From assembly GCA_024742415.1 (NCBI GenBank), contig JANSYN010000008.1:112637-176636 (forward strand): a stretch of 64,000 bases of DNA. The letters run 5' to 3'. This stretch comes from Gammaproteobacteria bacterium (GTDB lineage: Bacteria; Pseudomonadota; Gammaproteobacteria; Pseudomonadales; Halieaceae). Within the stretch, counting starts at the first letter, position 1; each line of letters opens with the position of its first letter. Below the pieces are notes generated by a model, which was not told the DNA's origin, searched no databases, and worked only from the letters and a program-made list of their open reading frames with translations. This document shows, piece by piece, positions 1-8,479 of the stretch. Position numbers and translations under genes: made by a program.

Positions 1-71
1 GCGTTACGCTGGACCAGCAGGATGAGAGCTCCGGTTCGTTATCTGAGACCGTGATCGAAGCAACAGCGTGA
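1..71 (+). CDS. gspE: Type II secretion ATPase GspE, C-terminal tail (partial)
   Basis: Only the last 22 complete codons are in the window. The frame opens with Val-Thr-Leu, with an incomplete codon ending in GC before it, which fits the Arg-Val-Thr that closes most GspE proteins. It ends ...VIEATA followed by TGA at 69-71. The identification rests on position directly before gspF, in the usual gspE-F-G-H order, more than on the short sequence. GspE is the cytoplasmic hexameric ATPase that powers pseudopilus assembly. The Ser/Glu-rich tail is a little longer than in the E. coli protein. Confidence 0.6.
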   Translation, partial: VTLDQQDESSGSLSETVIEATA

Positions 72-88
72 GGCCATAAGGCAGACCT

Positions 89-1297
89 ATGCCGCAGTTC
101 AGCTACAGGGCAGTGACGACCCAGGGTAAAACGGTGGACGGCTCAGTCACCGCAGAGCGCATCGAACACGCCTCCAGGGAACTGCGTGCCCAGGGGATGA
201 CCTTGCTCAGCCTGGAGCCCGCCAGGGAAGGAACTGTTGCAAATCTGCAGGACTCAGGCAGCGGTGTTAGCAGGGACGACGTGCTGGCAATGACGCGTGA
301 ATTGTCGGTTCTGCTGCGTGCCGGACTGCCGATTGATCGGGCGCTCAAGGTAATGATCGATATGGCCGCCAACGACAGCGTGCGAGGGCTGCTTGGCGAG
401 TTGCTCAGCTCGGTAAAGTCGGGCAAGGGTTTGAGTCAGGCGCTGGTTGCCTATCCGCGTATTTTTGACGGTTTTTACATCAACATGGTGCGCTCTGGTG
501 AGGCCAGTGGTCATCTTGCTGAAGTGCTGACGCGGCTTTCCGAATACCTCACTAATGCCAAAGCTGTGCGGTCCAGCGTGGTATCAGCACTGATTTATCC
601 CGCGATTCTTGTGGTTGTGGCGGTGATTTCCATTGGGGCAATGCTGGGCTTTGTGGTGCCGCAGTTCGAAACCCTGTTTGATGATATGGGCGACGCCCTA
701 CCGGTCATGACGCGCTTCGTCATTGCCGCAGGCGAATGGTTAAAGAGCTATGCCTGGTTGTTGTTCATACTGGTAGCGCTCGCGGCGTTCCTGGCACGCA
801 ACTGGTATCGCAGCGAGGCGGGCAGGGCGCTGTTTGACGAGAAGCTCCTGAACATGCCGGTGGCCGGCGCGATCGTGTTCAAGTACGAGTTGGCCAAGTT
901 TTCGCGTACCGTAGGTACTTTATTGGGCAACGGTGTTTCGCTGCTGCAGGCGATATCCATTGCGGTGGATACCGTGGATAATCGGCACCTCAAGAGCGCA
1001 CTGGGGATACTGGAGCCCGCCGTGAAGCGCGGACAACGCATCTCGGTGGCGCTGGACGAGGCGGCGGTTTTTTCGCCATTGATGGTCCAGATGGCACGCG
1101 TCGGGGAGGAATCTGGCAGTCTCGACCAGATGATGACAGAATTATCCCAAGTGTATGATGAAGAGGTTGAAGCGGGCGTAAAGCGTATACTGGGGCTGTT
1201 GGAGCCAGTGTTGATTCTTTCCATGGCGGCCGTGATCGCAGCTATTATCATCGCAATCCTGATGGGCATTATGTCTGTCAACAATCTGGCTATTTAG
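89..1297 (+). CDS. gspF: Type II secretion inner-membrane platform protein GspF
   Basis: 402 residues, the normal GspF length. It starts MPQFSYRAV, as this family typically does. Two T2SSF domains (about 70-195 and 270-395) are visible as a repeated pattern of a cytoplasmic helical bundle followed by a hydrophobic segment. Membrane segments lie near 168-190, 218-237 and 372-395. The protein is the polytopic platform that contacts the GspE ATPase and GspL and drives pseudopilin insertion. It starts 17 bases after the gspE stop. PilC of type IV pili is homologous, but the following canonical GspG makes GspF the better call. Confidence 0.93.
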   Translation: MPQFSYRAVTTQGKTVDGSVTAERIEHASRELRAQGMTLLSLEPAREGTVANLQDSGSGVSRDDVLAMTRELSVLLRAGLPIDRALKVMIDMAANDSVRGLLGELLSSVKSGKGLSQALVAYPRIFDGFYINMVRSGEASGHLAEVLTRLSEYLTNAKAVRSSVVSALIYPAILVVVAVISIGAMLGFVVPQFETLFDDMGDALPVMTRFVIAAGEWLKSYAWLLFILVALAAFLARNWYRSEAGRALFDEKLLNMPVAGAIVFKYELAKFSRTVGTLLGNGVSLLQAISIAVDTVDNRHLKSALGILEPAVKRGQRISVALDEAAVFSPLMVQMARVGEESGSLDQMMTELSQVYDEEVEAGVKRILGLLEPVLILSMAAVIAAIIIAILMGIMSVNNLAI

Positions 1298-1384
1298 CGG
1301 TCTAATGGGCCAGTGGCGGCGAGCCTCGACAACCCCCGATTGGCTGTCGTCTTTGCCGCAAGGTCTTGTACAAGGGAATTTACA

Positions 1385-1822
1385 ATGCACAAGCTAACTT
1401 CAAAACGCGCACTTCCTGGCCGGCAGGCCGGGTTTACGCTGATCGAACTATTGGTCGTTCTGGTAATACTGGGCCTATTGGCTGGTCTGGTTGGCCCCAA
1501 CGTTCTCAATGCGCTGGGCGGCGCCAAAACGAAAACGGCGCGCGTGCAAATCAAGGAGCTCGAGCAGGCGCTTGAGATGTACAAGCTCGATGTCGGTAGT
1601 TACCCCTCCAGCAGTCAGGGGCTTGAGGCGCTGGTTGACAGGCCCGGCGATGCCGACGGCTGGAATGGCCCGTATCTCAAGTCAGGTGTTCCCAAAGATC
1701 CCTGGAAGCAGGAATTTCAGTACGTCTATCCGGGAACGCGCGCTGATGTAGACATTTTTTCACTTGGTCAGGATGGTTCCGAAGGCGGAGAAGGTGAAGA
1801 CTCTGACGTCGGTAACTGGTAG
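1385..1822 (+). CDS. gspG: Type II secretion major pseudopilin GspG
   Basis: 145 residues from ATG 1385. A longer frame exists upstream, but this start gives a normal 16-residue prepilin leader ending in Gly16, then mature FTLIELLVVL with the conserved Glu at +5. The C-terminal half has the GspG signature: a tyrosine-containing alpha-helix, SYPSSSQGLEAL, and a calcium-loop-like end (FSLGQDGSEGGEGEDSD). GspG is processed by prepilin peptidase and forms the periplasmic pseudopilus. Its end overlaps the gspH start. Confidence 0.95.
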   Translation: MHKLTSKRALPGRQAGFTLIELLVVLVILGLLAGLVGPNVLNALGGAKTKTARVQIKELEQALEMYKLDVGSYPSSSQGLEALVDRPGDADGWNGPYLKSGVPKDPWKQEFQYVYPGTRADVDIFSLGQDGSEGGEGEDSDVGNW

Positions 1823-2297
1823 GGCTGCGCTGCCATCACGCTACTGCAGCGGGTTTACGCTGCTGGAATTAGTCGCCGTGCTGACCATCGCTGCGCTCAT
1901 GGTAGCGGTCAGTGCACCGAACATGCAGAAGATGTACCAGTCCATGCAGTATCGCGGAGCCGTTGGCGATGTGGTTGGGGCTCTCAATGGCGGGCGCTAT
2001 GCGGCAATCCGCACCGGCGTGCAGCAAGATATTCTGGTGAACCCACGCACACGCGAGGTGACCCACGGGGACGCAGTGAAAACCTTGCCTTCGAGCATCG
2101 AATTGGACGTGCTGGGTAGTCGTGAGCTGAACCGGGATGGTGCCGGTGTGATTCGCTTTTATCCCGATGGCGGTTCCAGCGGCGGGTATGTCAGTCTCGC
2201 CCTGGAAGGCGGACAAGCCGTCCAGGTGCAAGTTGATTGGTTGCTGGGCCGGGTCAGTTTATGTAAGTCAGATTGCGGCGAGCCGACTGCGTTATGA
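1794..2297 (+). CDS. gspH: Type II secretion minor pseudopilin GspH (GspH/FimT family)
   Basis: About 167 residues from GTG 1794. An ATG at 1764 in the same frame is possible but would give an unusually long leader. The prepilin cleavage site is Gly20 before FTLLELVAVL, with Glu at +5. The rest is a poorly conserved GspH-like beta domain. It overlaps the end of gspG by 29 bases, so translation is probably coupled. GspH caps the pseudopilus. It is the last gsp gene present: gspI, J, K, L and M do not follow. Its final 6 bases overlap the end of the convergent glycosyltransferase gene. Confidence 0.85.
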   Translation: MKTLTSVTGRAALPSRYCSGFTLLELVAVLTIAALMVAVSAPNMQKMYQSMQYRGAVGDVVGALNGGRYAAIRTGVQQDILVNPRTREVTHGDAVKTLPSSIELDVLGSRELNRDGAGVIRFYPDGGSSGGYVSLALEGGQAVQVQVDWLLGRVSLCKSDCGEPTAL

Positions 2298-3524
2298 TCC
2301 GCTGCGACGCAGCCAGGCCGTGTAGCGCCACGAACGGCTGTTCTCCATGTCGGCAAGCTTTGCCTCCAGTGCACTCAGGTGGGCTTGCAGGTAACCCAGT
2401 TCTTCGTTCCGGGCATGTACAGTGTTGCTCGCCTCCTGCAGGCGCTGGGTAACCTCAACAATTTCATCACGCAGATTTACGATCATCTGCTGCGCATCCT
2501 TGAGTGCTGTATCGGTAGCGGCGAATGCTTGCCTGCACTCGTGTAAGTGCGTCTCCAGCGCCGCTTTCTGTCGCAGCTCCTCTTGAATGTCCTGCTGTGC
2601 GATCTCCAGGCGGCGACTCAGTTCCGCCCCCATGCGGGCATGGTGGCGCTCTTGCTCGACGAGCACCTCGCCACCGGCCTGTGGTTTTGCCTGCAGCCTT
2701 GCCACATCCAGGGCCCTGCGTATTCCTGCCAGCGGGTCCGCCTCAATAAACGCCAGTACGTCGGCTTGATAGCTTGGATGTAACTCCGCGAGCACAGCCT
2801 CAGCGTGTAGTTTTCGCGGCTCGGCCTGTTCTGCGAAACTGACGCCGCCTTCATGAAAGACGAAAACGTCCGCTGCCGCAACGTTTCTCCATCCTTTCTC
2901 TGCTGCTCGCAGTGAAAAGTCGCATTCCTCCCCATAACCGTGACCAAAGCGCTCGGCATTGAATTCACCCACCTCGATCAGGCACTCACGCTTGATATAG
3001 AGGCAAAATCCCACGCCGGTAGGAATGTTCACAACCCGGCCTGCGTTTACGCGCGCTGCCAGTTCATCCAACTCTGGCTGGCTCCATGAGACCGGCAGGG
3101 GGCTTGTTTGCAGGAATACAGGGTACGAGCAGATCGTGCCGTTATTGGACAGCGGGGTAACCGTACCAATATCAGGAGCGCTACCGGCACTGGCCCGCAG
3201 CCGTTCGATCCAGTTGCCCGCAACGACTGTATCACTGTTGAGCAGTATGACATCGGCATCATGCTGGTAGGCAAAGCCGCGATTGACAGTTTTCACAAAC
3301 CCGAGATTTTCGCTGTTTGTCCACAGCTCAAAACCAGCGCCTGCTGCGGCCTGGTCACAATACCTGGCGATCTGTGGGTCGGGTGAAGCATCGTTGATCA
3401 ACAGGACGCTGGCCCAATCCGGCAAGTCACTAGCTTGCAGTGACTCAAGACAGTTCTTGGTCGCCTGCAAGCCGAGGTAGACAGGAACGATAATGACTAC
3501 GGGGCGGTGTGGTTGGTCAGGCAT
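2292..3524 (-). CDS. GT2 glycosyltransferase with C-terminal coiled coil
   Basis: 410 residues from ATG 3524, chosen because AGGAG lies 7 bases upstream. A longer frame starts at 3560. The GT-A domain covers about 8-280: VVIIVPVYLG, the LLINDASPDP turn, a NSD (DxD-type) metal motif in LLNSDTVV, and a GYGEECDFSLRA acceptor-side motif typical of rhamnosyl/GT2 enzymes. Residues about 290-395 form a long heptad coiled coil ending NSRSWRYTAWLRR, a closing motif often found at the end of coiled coils in surface-glycan glycosyltransferases. It should transfer a nucleotide-activated sugar to a surface glycan. Donor and acceptor are unknown. It is the only minus-strand gene of the first half of the island and diverges from the sulfotransferase at 3791 across a 266-base gap. 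Confidence 0.85.
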   Translation of the reverse strand: MPDQPHRPVVIIVPVYLGLQATKNCLESLQASDLPDWASVLLINDASPDPQIARYCDQAAAGAGFELWTNSENLGFVKTVNRGFAYQHDADVILLNSDTVVAGNWIERLRASAGSAPDIGTVTPLSNNGTICSYPVFLQTSPLPVSWSQPELDELAARVNAGRVVNIPTGVGFCLYIKRECLIEVGEFNAERFGHGYGEECDFSLRAAEKGWRNVAAADVFVFHEGGVSFAEQAEPRKLHAEAVLAELHPSYQADVLAFIEADPLAGIRRALDVARLQAKPQAGGEVLVEQERHHARMGAELSRRLEIAQQDIQEELRQKAALETHLHECRQAFAATDTALKDAQQMIVNLRDEIVEVTQRLQEASNTVHARNEELGYLQAHLSALEAKLADMENSRSWRYTAWLRRSGS

Positions 3525-3790
3525 GGCCAGACTCCTGGTGTCGCAGTAAGTGCGGTTCAATCAGTCCTGGAAACCTCAGCGTTGTCGACTGGCGACCGGT
3601 ACGTTGATTGAGGGGTGTTGATATCAGCCAGTGTGCAACGCCAGGCTACTATGGGCCGTCATTTAAGCACAGCCCCATGCCGGGGTGAACACGTACCGGG
3701 GCGGTGTGCTGCGGGCCGCGGGCTTCGCTCGGTCAATGACGGACTCCATGCTATGATTCGCGCAGGTTATCTTATAAGAATCAAGCAGTA

Positions 3791-4831
3791 ATGGAACAAG
3801 CGAAATCCAGTCGCCTCGTGTTTGTAGTGGGTATGCATCGCTCGGGCACATCGGCTGCCTGTGCCGCGCTCGACGCCTGTGGCGTCAGCTTTGGCCAGGA
3901 GTTACTGGACCCAATGCAGGGTGTCAACGAGGCCGGATTTTGGGAGGCCAGTGAGGTTGTCGCCATCAATGAAGCGTTGCTGGACGCTGCCGGCACCTGT
4001 TGGTATGCGGCGGGCGCGCCAGCGGAGCGCTTCGATTGGACAGCCGCGGCATTTGCCCCGCAGCGAGCAAGAATAGAGCGGTTTCTGCAGACGCTCACAG
4101 CTAGCGCTGCGATTGTTGCGGTGAAGGATCCGCGCCTGTGTCTCACGCTGCCGCTGTGGTTGCGTTGTGCAGCAGACCTGGACCTTGAGGTGGGAGCCTG
4201 TGTGGTGCTGCGCAGTCCACTGGCGGTAGCCCGTTCCCTGCAGTCGCGCGACAACTTTCCCCTGGGGTATGGGCTGCGGTTGCTGACGTACTACCTGCGG
4301 TCACTCGTGCCGCACTTGCCCGCGCATACAGCTTATGTTCATTACGAGGCGCTGCTCAAGGAGCCTGTAGTACAGATGACGGCGTTGGCCCAGACGCTCG
4401 CACTGCCGCTTGCCTGTGAGCGCGGGGCAAGTGCACTCAATACCCGGTTGCAGCACCAGTGTGTTGAAGACCAGACACTGAGCCTGCAAGGTTGGCGCGG
4501 TGAGCCAGCGCTTGTCGAGGCACTGCAGGAGTCCATCGAGCAGCGTTATCCAGTTGCGGGTGTGCTGGCCTCGCTGGCGGATAATCTTGTGCTGCGTGGG
4601 CAGGAGTTACAGCGTATTGGCGATGCGCACTCTCATGCCTTGGAAACCGTTGCACAGAAGGATGCAGATATTGCCAGAGTGGGTGATGAACTCAGCGAAC
4701 TGCATGGGCTGTACGCGCAGTCGTTGGCCGAGATTGCCCGAAGGGACCGCTGGAAACGGCCTTTCAGAGCGCTGCGCAGGCTGCTAGCTGGCGCTAAAGC
4801 CCCGGAACACGTCGAGACGATGAAAAGATGA
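3791..4831 (+). CDS. Sulfotransferase-family protein with C-terminal coiled coil
   Basis: 346 residues. The N-terminal P-loop-like PAPS 5'-phosphosulfate site is GMHRSGTS at 14-21. A 3'-phosphate-binding segment with Arg and Ser (VVLRSPLAVARSLQSRD) lies near 137-155. Residues about 265-320 are a heptad-rich coiled coil ending in a basic RRDRWKRPFRALRR tail, resembling the end of the neighbouring minus-strand glycosyltransferase. The likely reaction is transfer of sulfate from PAPS to a glycan hydroxyl. Its last 4 bases overlap the start of the next gene (ATGA), so the two are co-translated. A nucleotide-binding protein without sulfotransferase activity is possible. Confidence 0.75.
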   Translation: MEQAKSSRLVFVVGMHRSGTSAACAALDACGVSFGQELLDPMQGVNEAGFWEASEVVAINEALLDAAGTCWYAAGAPAERFDWTAAAFAPQRARIERFLQTLTASAAIVAVKDPRLCLTLPLWLRCAADLDLEVGACVVLRSPLAVARSLQSRDNFPLGYGLRLLTYYLRSLVPHLPAHTAYVHYEALLKEPVVQMTALAQTLALPLACERGASALNTRLQHQCVEDQTLSLQGWRGEPALVEALQESIEQRYPVAGVLASLADNLVLRGQELQRIGDAHSHALETVAQKDADIARVGDELSELHGLYAQSLAEIARRDRWKRPFRALRRLLAGAKAPEHVETMKR

Positions 4832-7044
4832 GAGCAGTAGATGTAGTAATACCCGTTTACGACGGTCTGCAGGAAACTATCGCCTGCCTGGAGTCAGTTT
4901 TGCGGACGGTGAACTACCCCTGGGCGCGAATCATTATCATCAATGACGGCTCGCCCAACCCTGAAATATGCGCTCACCTTGTTGCGGTGGCCGAGCGCAA
5001 CCCCGGCGTCGTACTGCTTGAGAACGAGTCAAATCTCGGCTTTGTGGCAACCGTGAACAGGGGTATGGCCTACGACCCCAATCGTGATGTTTTGCTGCTC
5101 AATAGTGACGTAGAAGTGGCCGGAGACTGGCTACACAGGATGCGCACGGCGGCCTATCATCATGAAAAAGTGGCTTCTGTCACCCCCTTTTCCAACAACG
5201 CCACGGTCTGCAGCTTTCCCGATATCTGTGAAAACAACCCCTTGATTTTTGGGCTGGGGCCCGAGGAAATCGACAGCGCATTCAACGCGGAGTTTGATGT
5301 CGATGATGTCTTCCAACTGCCCACGGGTGTGGGTTGTTGCATGTACCTGATGCGCGATTGCCTTGATGTGATCGGCTTCTTTGACGTCGAGTCGTTTGGC
5401 CGCGGCTACGGCGAAGAAAACGACTGGTGCCAACGTGCTGAAAGTGTTGGCAGGCGCAATCTCCACCTGGCTAACTGTTTCGTGTTTCATCATGGCGGTG
5501 TCAGTTTTCGGGAAGAGCACAGCCCACGGCTGGCCGATGCTCTGGACGTGCTGGATAAGAAGTATCCGCGCTATCACGGCGAAATACAGAGCTTTATTGC
5601 CCGCGACCCCGCAAGGGAGGCAAGGGTGCGCGGCTGGTTGCATTTGTTTGCAACGCAGGACAAGCCGAAGATACTCCTGGTGTGCCACAAGCTTGGCGGT
5701 GGCGCGCAGCAGCATGTAGATGAACTGGCGCGCGTGTTGGGCGACAGTGGGCTGTTCCTGCTCTTGGTGCCGGACAAGGACGGGCACTCGATCAGGTTAT
5801 CCTGCTTTGACGGCAGGCATCGATTGCGCGATGGATTGTTCTTTGATGCCGGGGGCGCAGAGTACGATAAACTCGTGACCTTGCTGCGCGGCCTTGGTCT
5901 TGGTCGAATTCACTACCATCATACTTTGGGCTTGCCTGACAAATTACTTTACCTGGCAGAAGACGTTGGCTGTGAGTTCGACGTTACTATCCATGATTAT
6001 TACCTGGTCAACGCAAACGCGACCCTGACCGATTCCCAGGCCAGGTTTGTCGACGAGGGCGCAGCTGACTTCGAAGAGCGCTGTGCACAGAATATCAAGC
6101 TGCCCGAACCTGTTGATCTTGAAAATTGGCGGTCGGCGCAAGCACAGTGGATAGCTGCCGCGGCGCGCACGATATTCCCGTCCGTGGATTGCAAAAACAG
6201 GTTCCTGAAGTTCTATGACGTGCAGAACCCGGTGGTAGCATGGCACCCGGATTTCAGCGAGGCGAAGGCGTACCCCCTGCCAGGCTGGCGTTTCCCCAGT
6301 CATCGCCCCTTGCGCGTGGTGGTCATAGGTGCTTTAAGTCGGGAGAAAGGCGCAGACGTTCTCGAGGCGGCTGCCAACGCTCTGGTCGCTGAGCCCATAG
6401 AATTTCACCTGCTGGGCTATGCCTACCGTCGTCTTGGCAATAACGTCGTTTTCCATGGCCCGTACGATAGTCATGACGTGCACGCCTTGATCGATAGAAT
6501 CAACCCGGATGTTGCCTGGTATCCGGCCCAGTGGCCGGAAACCTACAGTTATACGCTAAGCGTTGCCTTGGAAAAGGCATTGCCCGTGGTGGTGCCGGAC
6601 ATCGGCGCGTTTGTCGAGCGTGTGCAGGGTCGACCCTTCAGTAGCATTGTCCCCTGGGATTTCAGTGCGGCGCAGTGGAAAGACTACTGGCTTGGAGTAT
6701 TGCATGCACAGCAGCTGCCGGCACAGAACGCGTTGGCATCGGCGCGTACAAGCGCGCCCGATCTGGCGGCGGAGGTGGACCGGGATTTTTACGCGGCAGC
6801 GTATGTACAGGCCGTGCCGCTGCGACCTGCAGCGCCAAGTGCAGAGTTGCTGGGTAACCTGCAAAGTAATCTGGTGGCCGACAGCCAGAATCTATCGCGC
6901 TCGGAGCGCTTGTTGCGTGCCATATGGCGCTTGTCCTTGCGGCCGTCCGCGGCGCGGCTGATCGCAATGGTGCCGTTCCGCATTCAGCGCACGATAAAGC
7001 GCTCCCTGTCACAGCGACCAATGCATGACATTGTCGGGGAGTAA
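4828..7044 (+). CDS. Bifunctional GT2-GT4 glycosyltransferase
   Basis: 738 residues with two catalytic modules. Residues 1-275 are a GT2 GT-A domain (DVVIPVYDG, IIINDGSPNP at 36-45, NSD at 92-94, GYGEENDWCQRA). Residues about 285-645 are a GT-B, GT4-like half with KILLVCHKLGGGAQQHV at its start and VVVIGALSREKGADV plus a WPETYSYTLSVALEKALPVV donor-site segment later. A basic amphipathic C-terminal tail may bind membrane. The fusion suggests two consecutive sugar additions by one chain. The GT2 half resembles the minus-strand enzyme at 2292-3524 (same GT2 subfamily motifs). ATGA overlap with the upstream sulfotransferase gene. Confidence 0.85.
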   Translation: MRAVDVVIPVYDGLQETIACLESVLRTVNYPWARIIIINDGSPNPEICAHLVAVAERNPGVVLLENESNLGFVATVNRGMAYDPNRDVLLLNSDVEVAGDWLHRMRTAAYHHEKVASVTPFSNNATVCSFPDICENNPLIFGLGPEEIDSAFNAEFDVDDVFQLPTGVGCCMYLMRDCLDVIGFFDVESFGRGYGEENDWCQRAESVGRRNLHLANCFVFHHGGVSFREEHSPRLADALDVLDKKYPRYHGEIQSFIARDPAREARVRGWLHLFATQDKPKILLVCHKLGGGAQQHVDELARVLGDSGLFLLLVPDKDGHSIRLSCFDGRHRLRDGLFFDAGGAEYDKLVTLLRGLGLGRIHYHHTLGLPDKLLYLAEDVGCEFDVTIHDYYLVNANATLTDSQARFVDEGAADFEERCAQNIKLPEPVDLENWRSAQAQWIAAAARTIFPSVDCKNRFLKFYDVQNPVVAWHPDFSEAKAYPLPGWRFPSHRPLRVVVIGALSREKGADVLEAAANALVAEPIEFHLLGYAYRRLGNNVVFHGPYDSHDVHALIDRINPDVAWYPAQWPETYSYTLSVALEKALPVVVPDIGAFVERVQGRPFSSIVPWDFSAAQWKDYWLGVLHAQQLPAQNALASARTSAPDLAAEVDRDFYAAAYVQAVPLRPAAPSAELLGNLQSNLVADSQNLSRSERLLRAIWRLSLRPSAARLIAMVPFRIQRTIKRSLSQRPMHDIVGE

Positions 7045-7048
7045 GGTA

Positions 7049-7111
7049 GTGAACAAGCCGTTGAATATTCTCGCCTGTCAGTGCGTTGCTCACTCGAGCG
7101 ACAGCGCATGA
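7049..7111 (+). CDS. Possible 20-codon leader ORF coupled to the MFS gene
   Basis: A GTG at 7049 preceded by GGGGAG (7037-7042) opens a 20-residue frame, MNKPLNILACQCVAHSSDSA, ending at TGA 7109-7111. That stop overlaps the ATG of the downstream permease as ATGA. The permease itself has no clear ribosome-binding site, so translation of this short frame could deliver ribosomes to it. It could equally be a decayed gene start or chance. No known leader peptide is recognised. Confidence 0.25.
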   Translation: MNKPLNILACQCVAHSSDSA

Positions 7112-8358
7112 CGCAGGTCAGTAATCCGGGCTTTGCTGCCTATCTGAACAGACGCATAGTGATTTGCGTATTCACCGGCTTTGCCTCGGGCATGCCCCTT
7201 TATGTGCTTTTTCAGCTCATGCCTGCCTGGCTCAGTGATGGTGGAGTATCGATTAAGGAGATCGGCCTGTTTTCACTGGCGACCATACCGTATACGTGGA
7301 AGTTCATCTGGGCGCCAGTGATGGATCGGTGGGTTCCGCCGTTTTTGGGCCGACGCAGGGGTTGGATGATCCTCATGCAGGTTCCCTTGTTACTGTTTAT
7401 TGGCGCGCTTGGCATGTTTGAGCCGGCAAAGTCTATCTGGTTGATCGCCTGGCTGGCATTGGGTATCGCGTTCTTCAGCGCCAGCCAGGATGTCGTGCTC
7501 GATGCCTATCGGCGCGAGATTCTCCCGGACCGTGAACTGGGCCTGGGTAATTCGGTGCACATTACCGCATACCGTGTATCGAGCCTGGTTCCCGGTTCGC
7601 TGTCGTTGATCCTGGCAGACGGCATCTTGCCGTGGAGTGTCGTGTTCTGGATTACGGCGGCCTTCATGTTGGTGGGGGTTGGCTTGAGTCTTGCTGTAAA
7701 GGAGCCTGATACAGAAATTCCACCGCCAAAACACTTTGGGGAGTTTGCGGTAGCGCCTTTTCTGGAGTACCTCGAACGCCGTGGTTGGAGCAAACTACTG
7801 CTGATTCTGTGCTTCATGTTCCTGTATAAGCTCGGCGATAACATGGCAACTGCTCTGGCTGTACCGTTTTATCTGGATATCGGGTTCACCAAGACTGAAG
7901 TTGGCCTGGTGGCCAAGCATGCTGCGCTGTGGCCGGCGATCTTCGGTGGCATCCTCGGCGGTGTCCTGATGATCCGCATTGGCATCAACAAGGCGCTGTG
8001 GTTTTTTGGCGTGGTGCAGGTTGTCAGTATTCTCGGGTTTGCGGTGCTCGCTGATACCGGCCCGGTGCTCTGGCTTCTGGCTGCTGTGATCAGTTTCGAG
8101 TATCTCGGGGTGGGGCTTGGCACGGCAGCCTTTACGGCGTTTATAGCGCGTGAAACCAGCAAAGTGTATGCCGCCACGCAGTTCGCCCTGTTTACCGCAC
8201 TGGCGGCGGTGCCGCGCACTCTTGCTAACGCAAGCACCGGGTTTTTTGTGGAGGCAATGGGTTGGTATTCGTTTTTCCTGCTGTGCGCATTGTTGGCCCT
8301 GCCTGGCATGTTGCTATTGTTTTGGGTGGCACCCTTTCGCGCCGGAAATCAGGAATGA
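7108..8358 (+). CDS. AmpG-like MFS permease
   Basis: 416 residues from ATG 7108 (an in-frame GTG at 7081 is possible). About 12 hydrophobic segments are visible. The first half carries AmpG-family features: FASGMPLYVLF in TM1, a short loop with PYTWKFIWAPVMDRW, and ASQDVVLDAYRREIL after TM4. The family includes the muropeptide permease AmpG and related acetyl-CoA/SLC33-like carriers. Lying inside a glycan island it may import or recycle a glycan or cell-wall fragment, but the substrate cannot be read from sequence. It is shorter than some AmpG proteins, with no large C-terminal extension. Confidence 0.75.
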   Translation: MTQVSNPGFAAYLNRRIVICVFTGFASGMPLYVLFQLMPAWLSDGGVSIKEIGLFSLATIPYTWKFIWAPVMDRWVPPFLGRRRGWMILMQVPLLLFIGALGMFEPAKSIWLIAWLALGIAFFSASQDVVLDAYRREILPDRELGLGNSVHITAYRVSSLVPGSLSLILADGILPWSVVFWITAAFMLVGVGLSLAVKEPDTEIPPPKHFGEFAVAPFLEYLERRGWSKLLLILCFMFLYKLGDNMATALAVPFYLDIGFTKTEVGLVAKHAALWPAIFGGILGGVLMIRIGINKALWFFGVVQVVSILGFAVLADTGPVLWLLAAVISFEYLGVGLGTAAFTAFIARETSKVYAATQFALFTALAAVPRTLANASTGFFVEAMGWYSFFLLCALLALPGMLLLFWVAPFRAGNQE

Positions 8359-8416
8359 GAAGATGCTCTAAAACACTGGCGGCGGTTGCGTGGTTGGGCG
8401 TAAATCGGGATGATGT

Positions 8417-8443
8417 GCGGCGCCGGCGCCGCTGTGGCGCCGC
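8417..8443 (+). repeat. GC-rich hairpin between permease and sulfotransferase genes
   Basis: GCGGCGCC (8417-8424) and GGCGCCGC (8436-8443) form a perfect 8-bp stem with an 11-base loop. There is no T-run after it, so a classic terminator is unlikely. It may be a transcript-stabilising or pausing element in the 121-base gap. Confidence 0.4.
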
Positions 8444-8479
8444 GTGGGATTCGCCAGGGCGATAACTTGGGCGCAAGGC

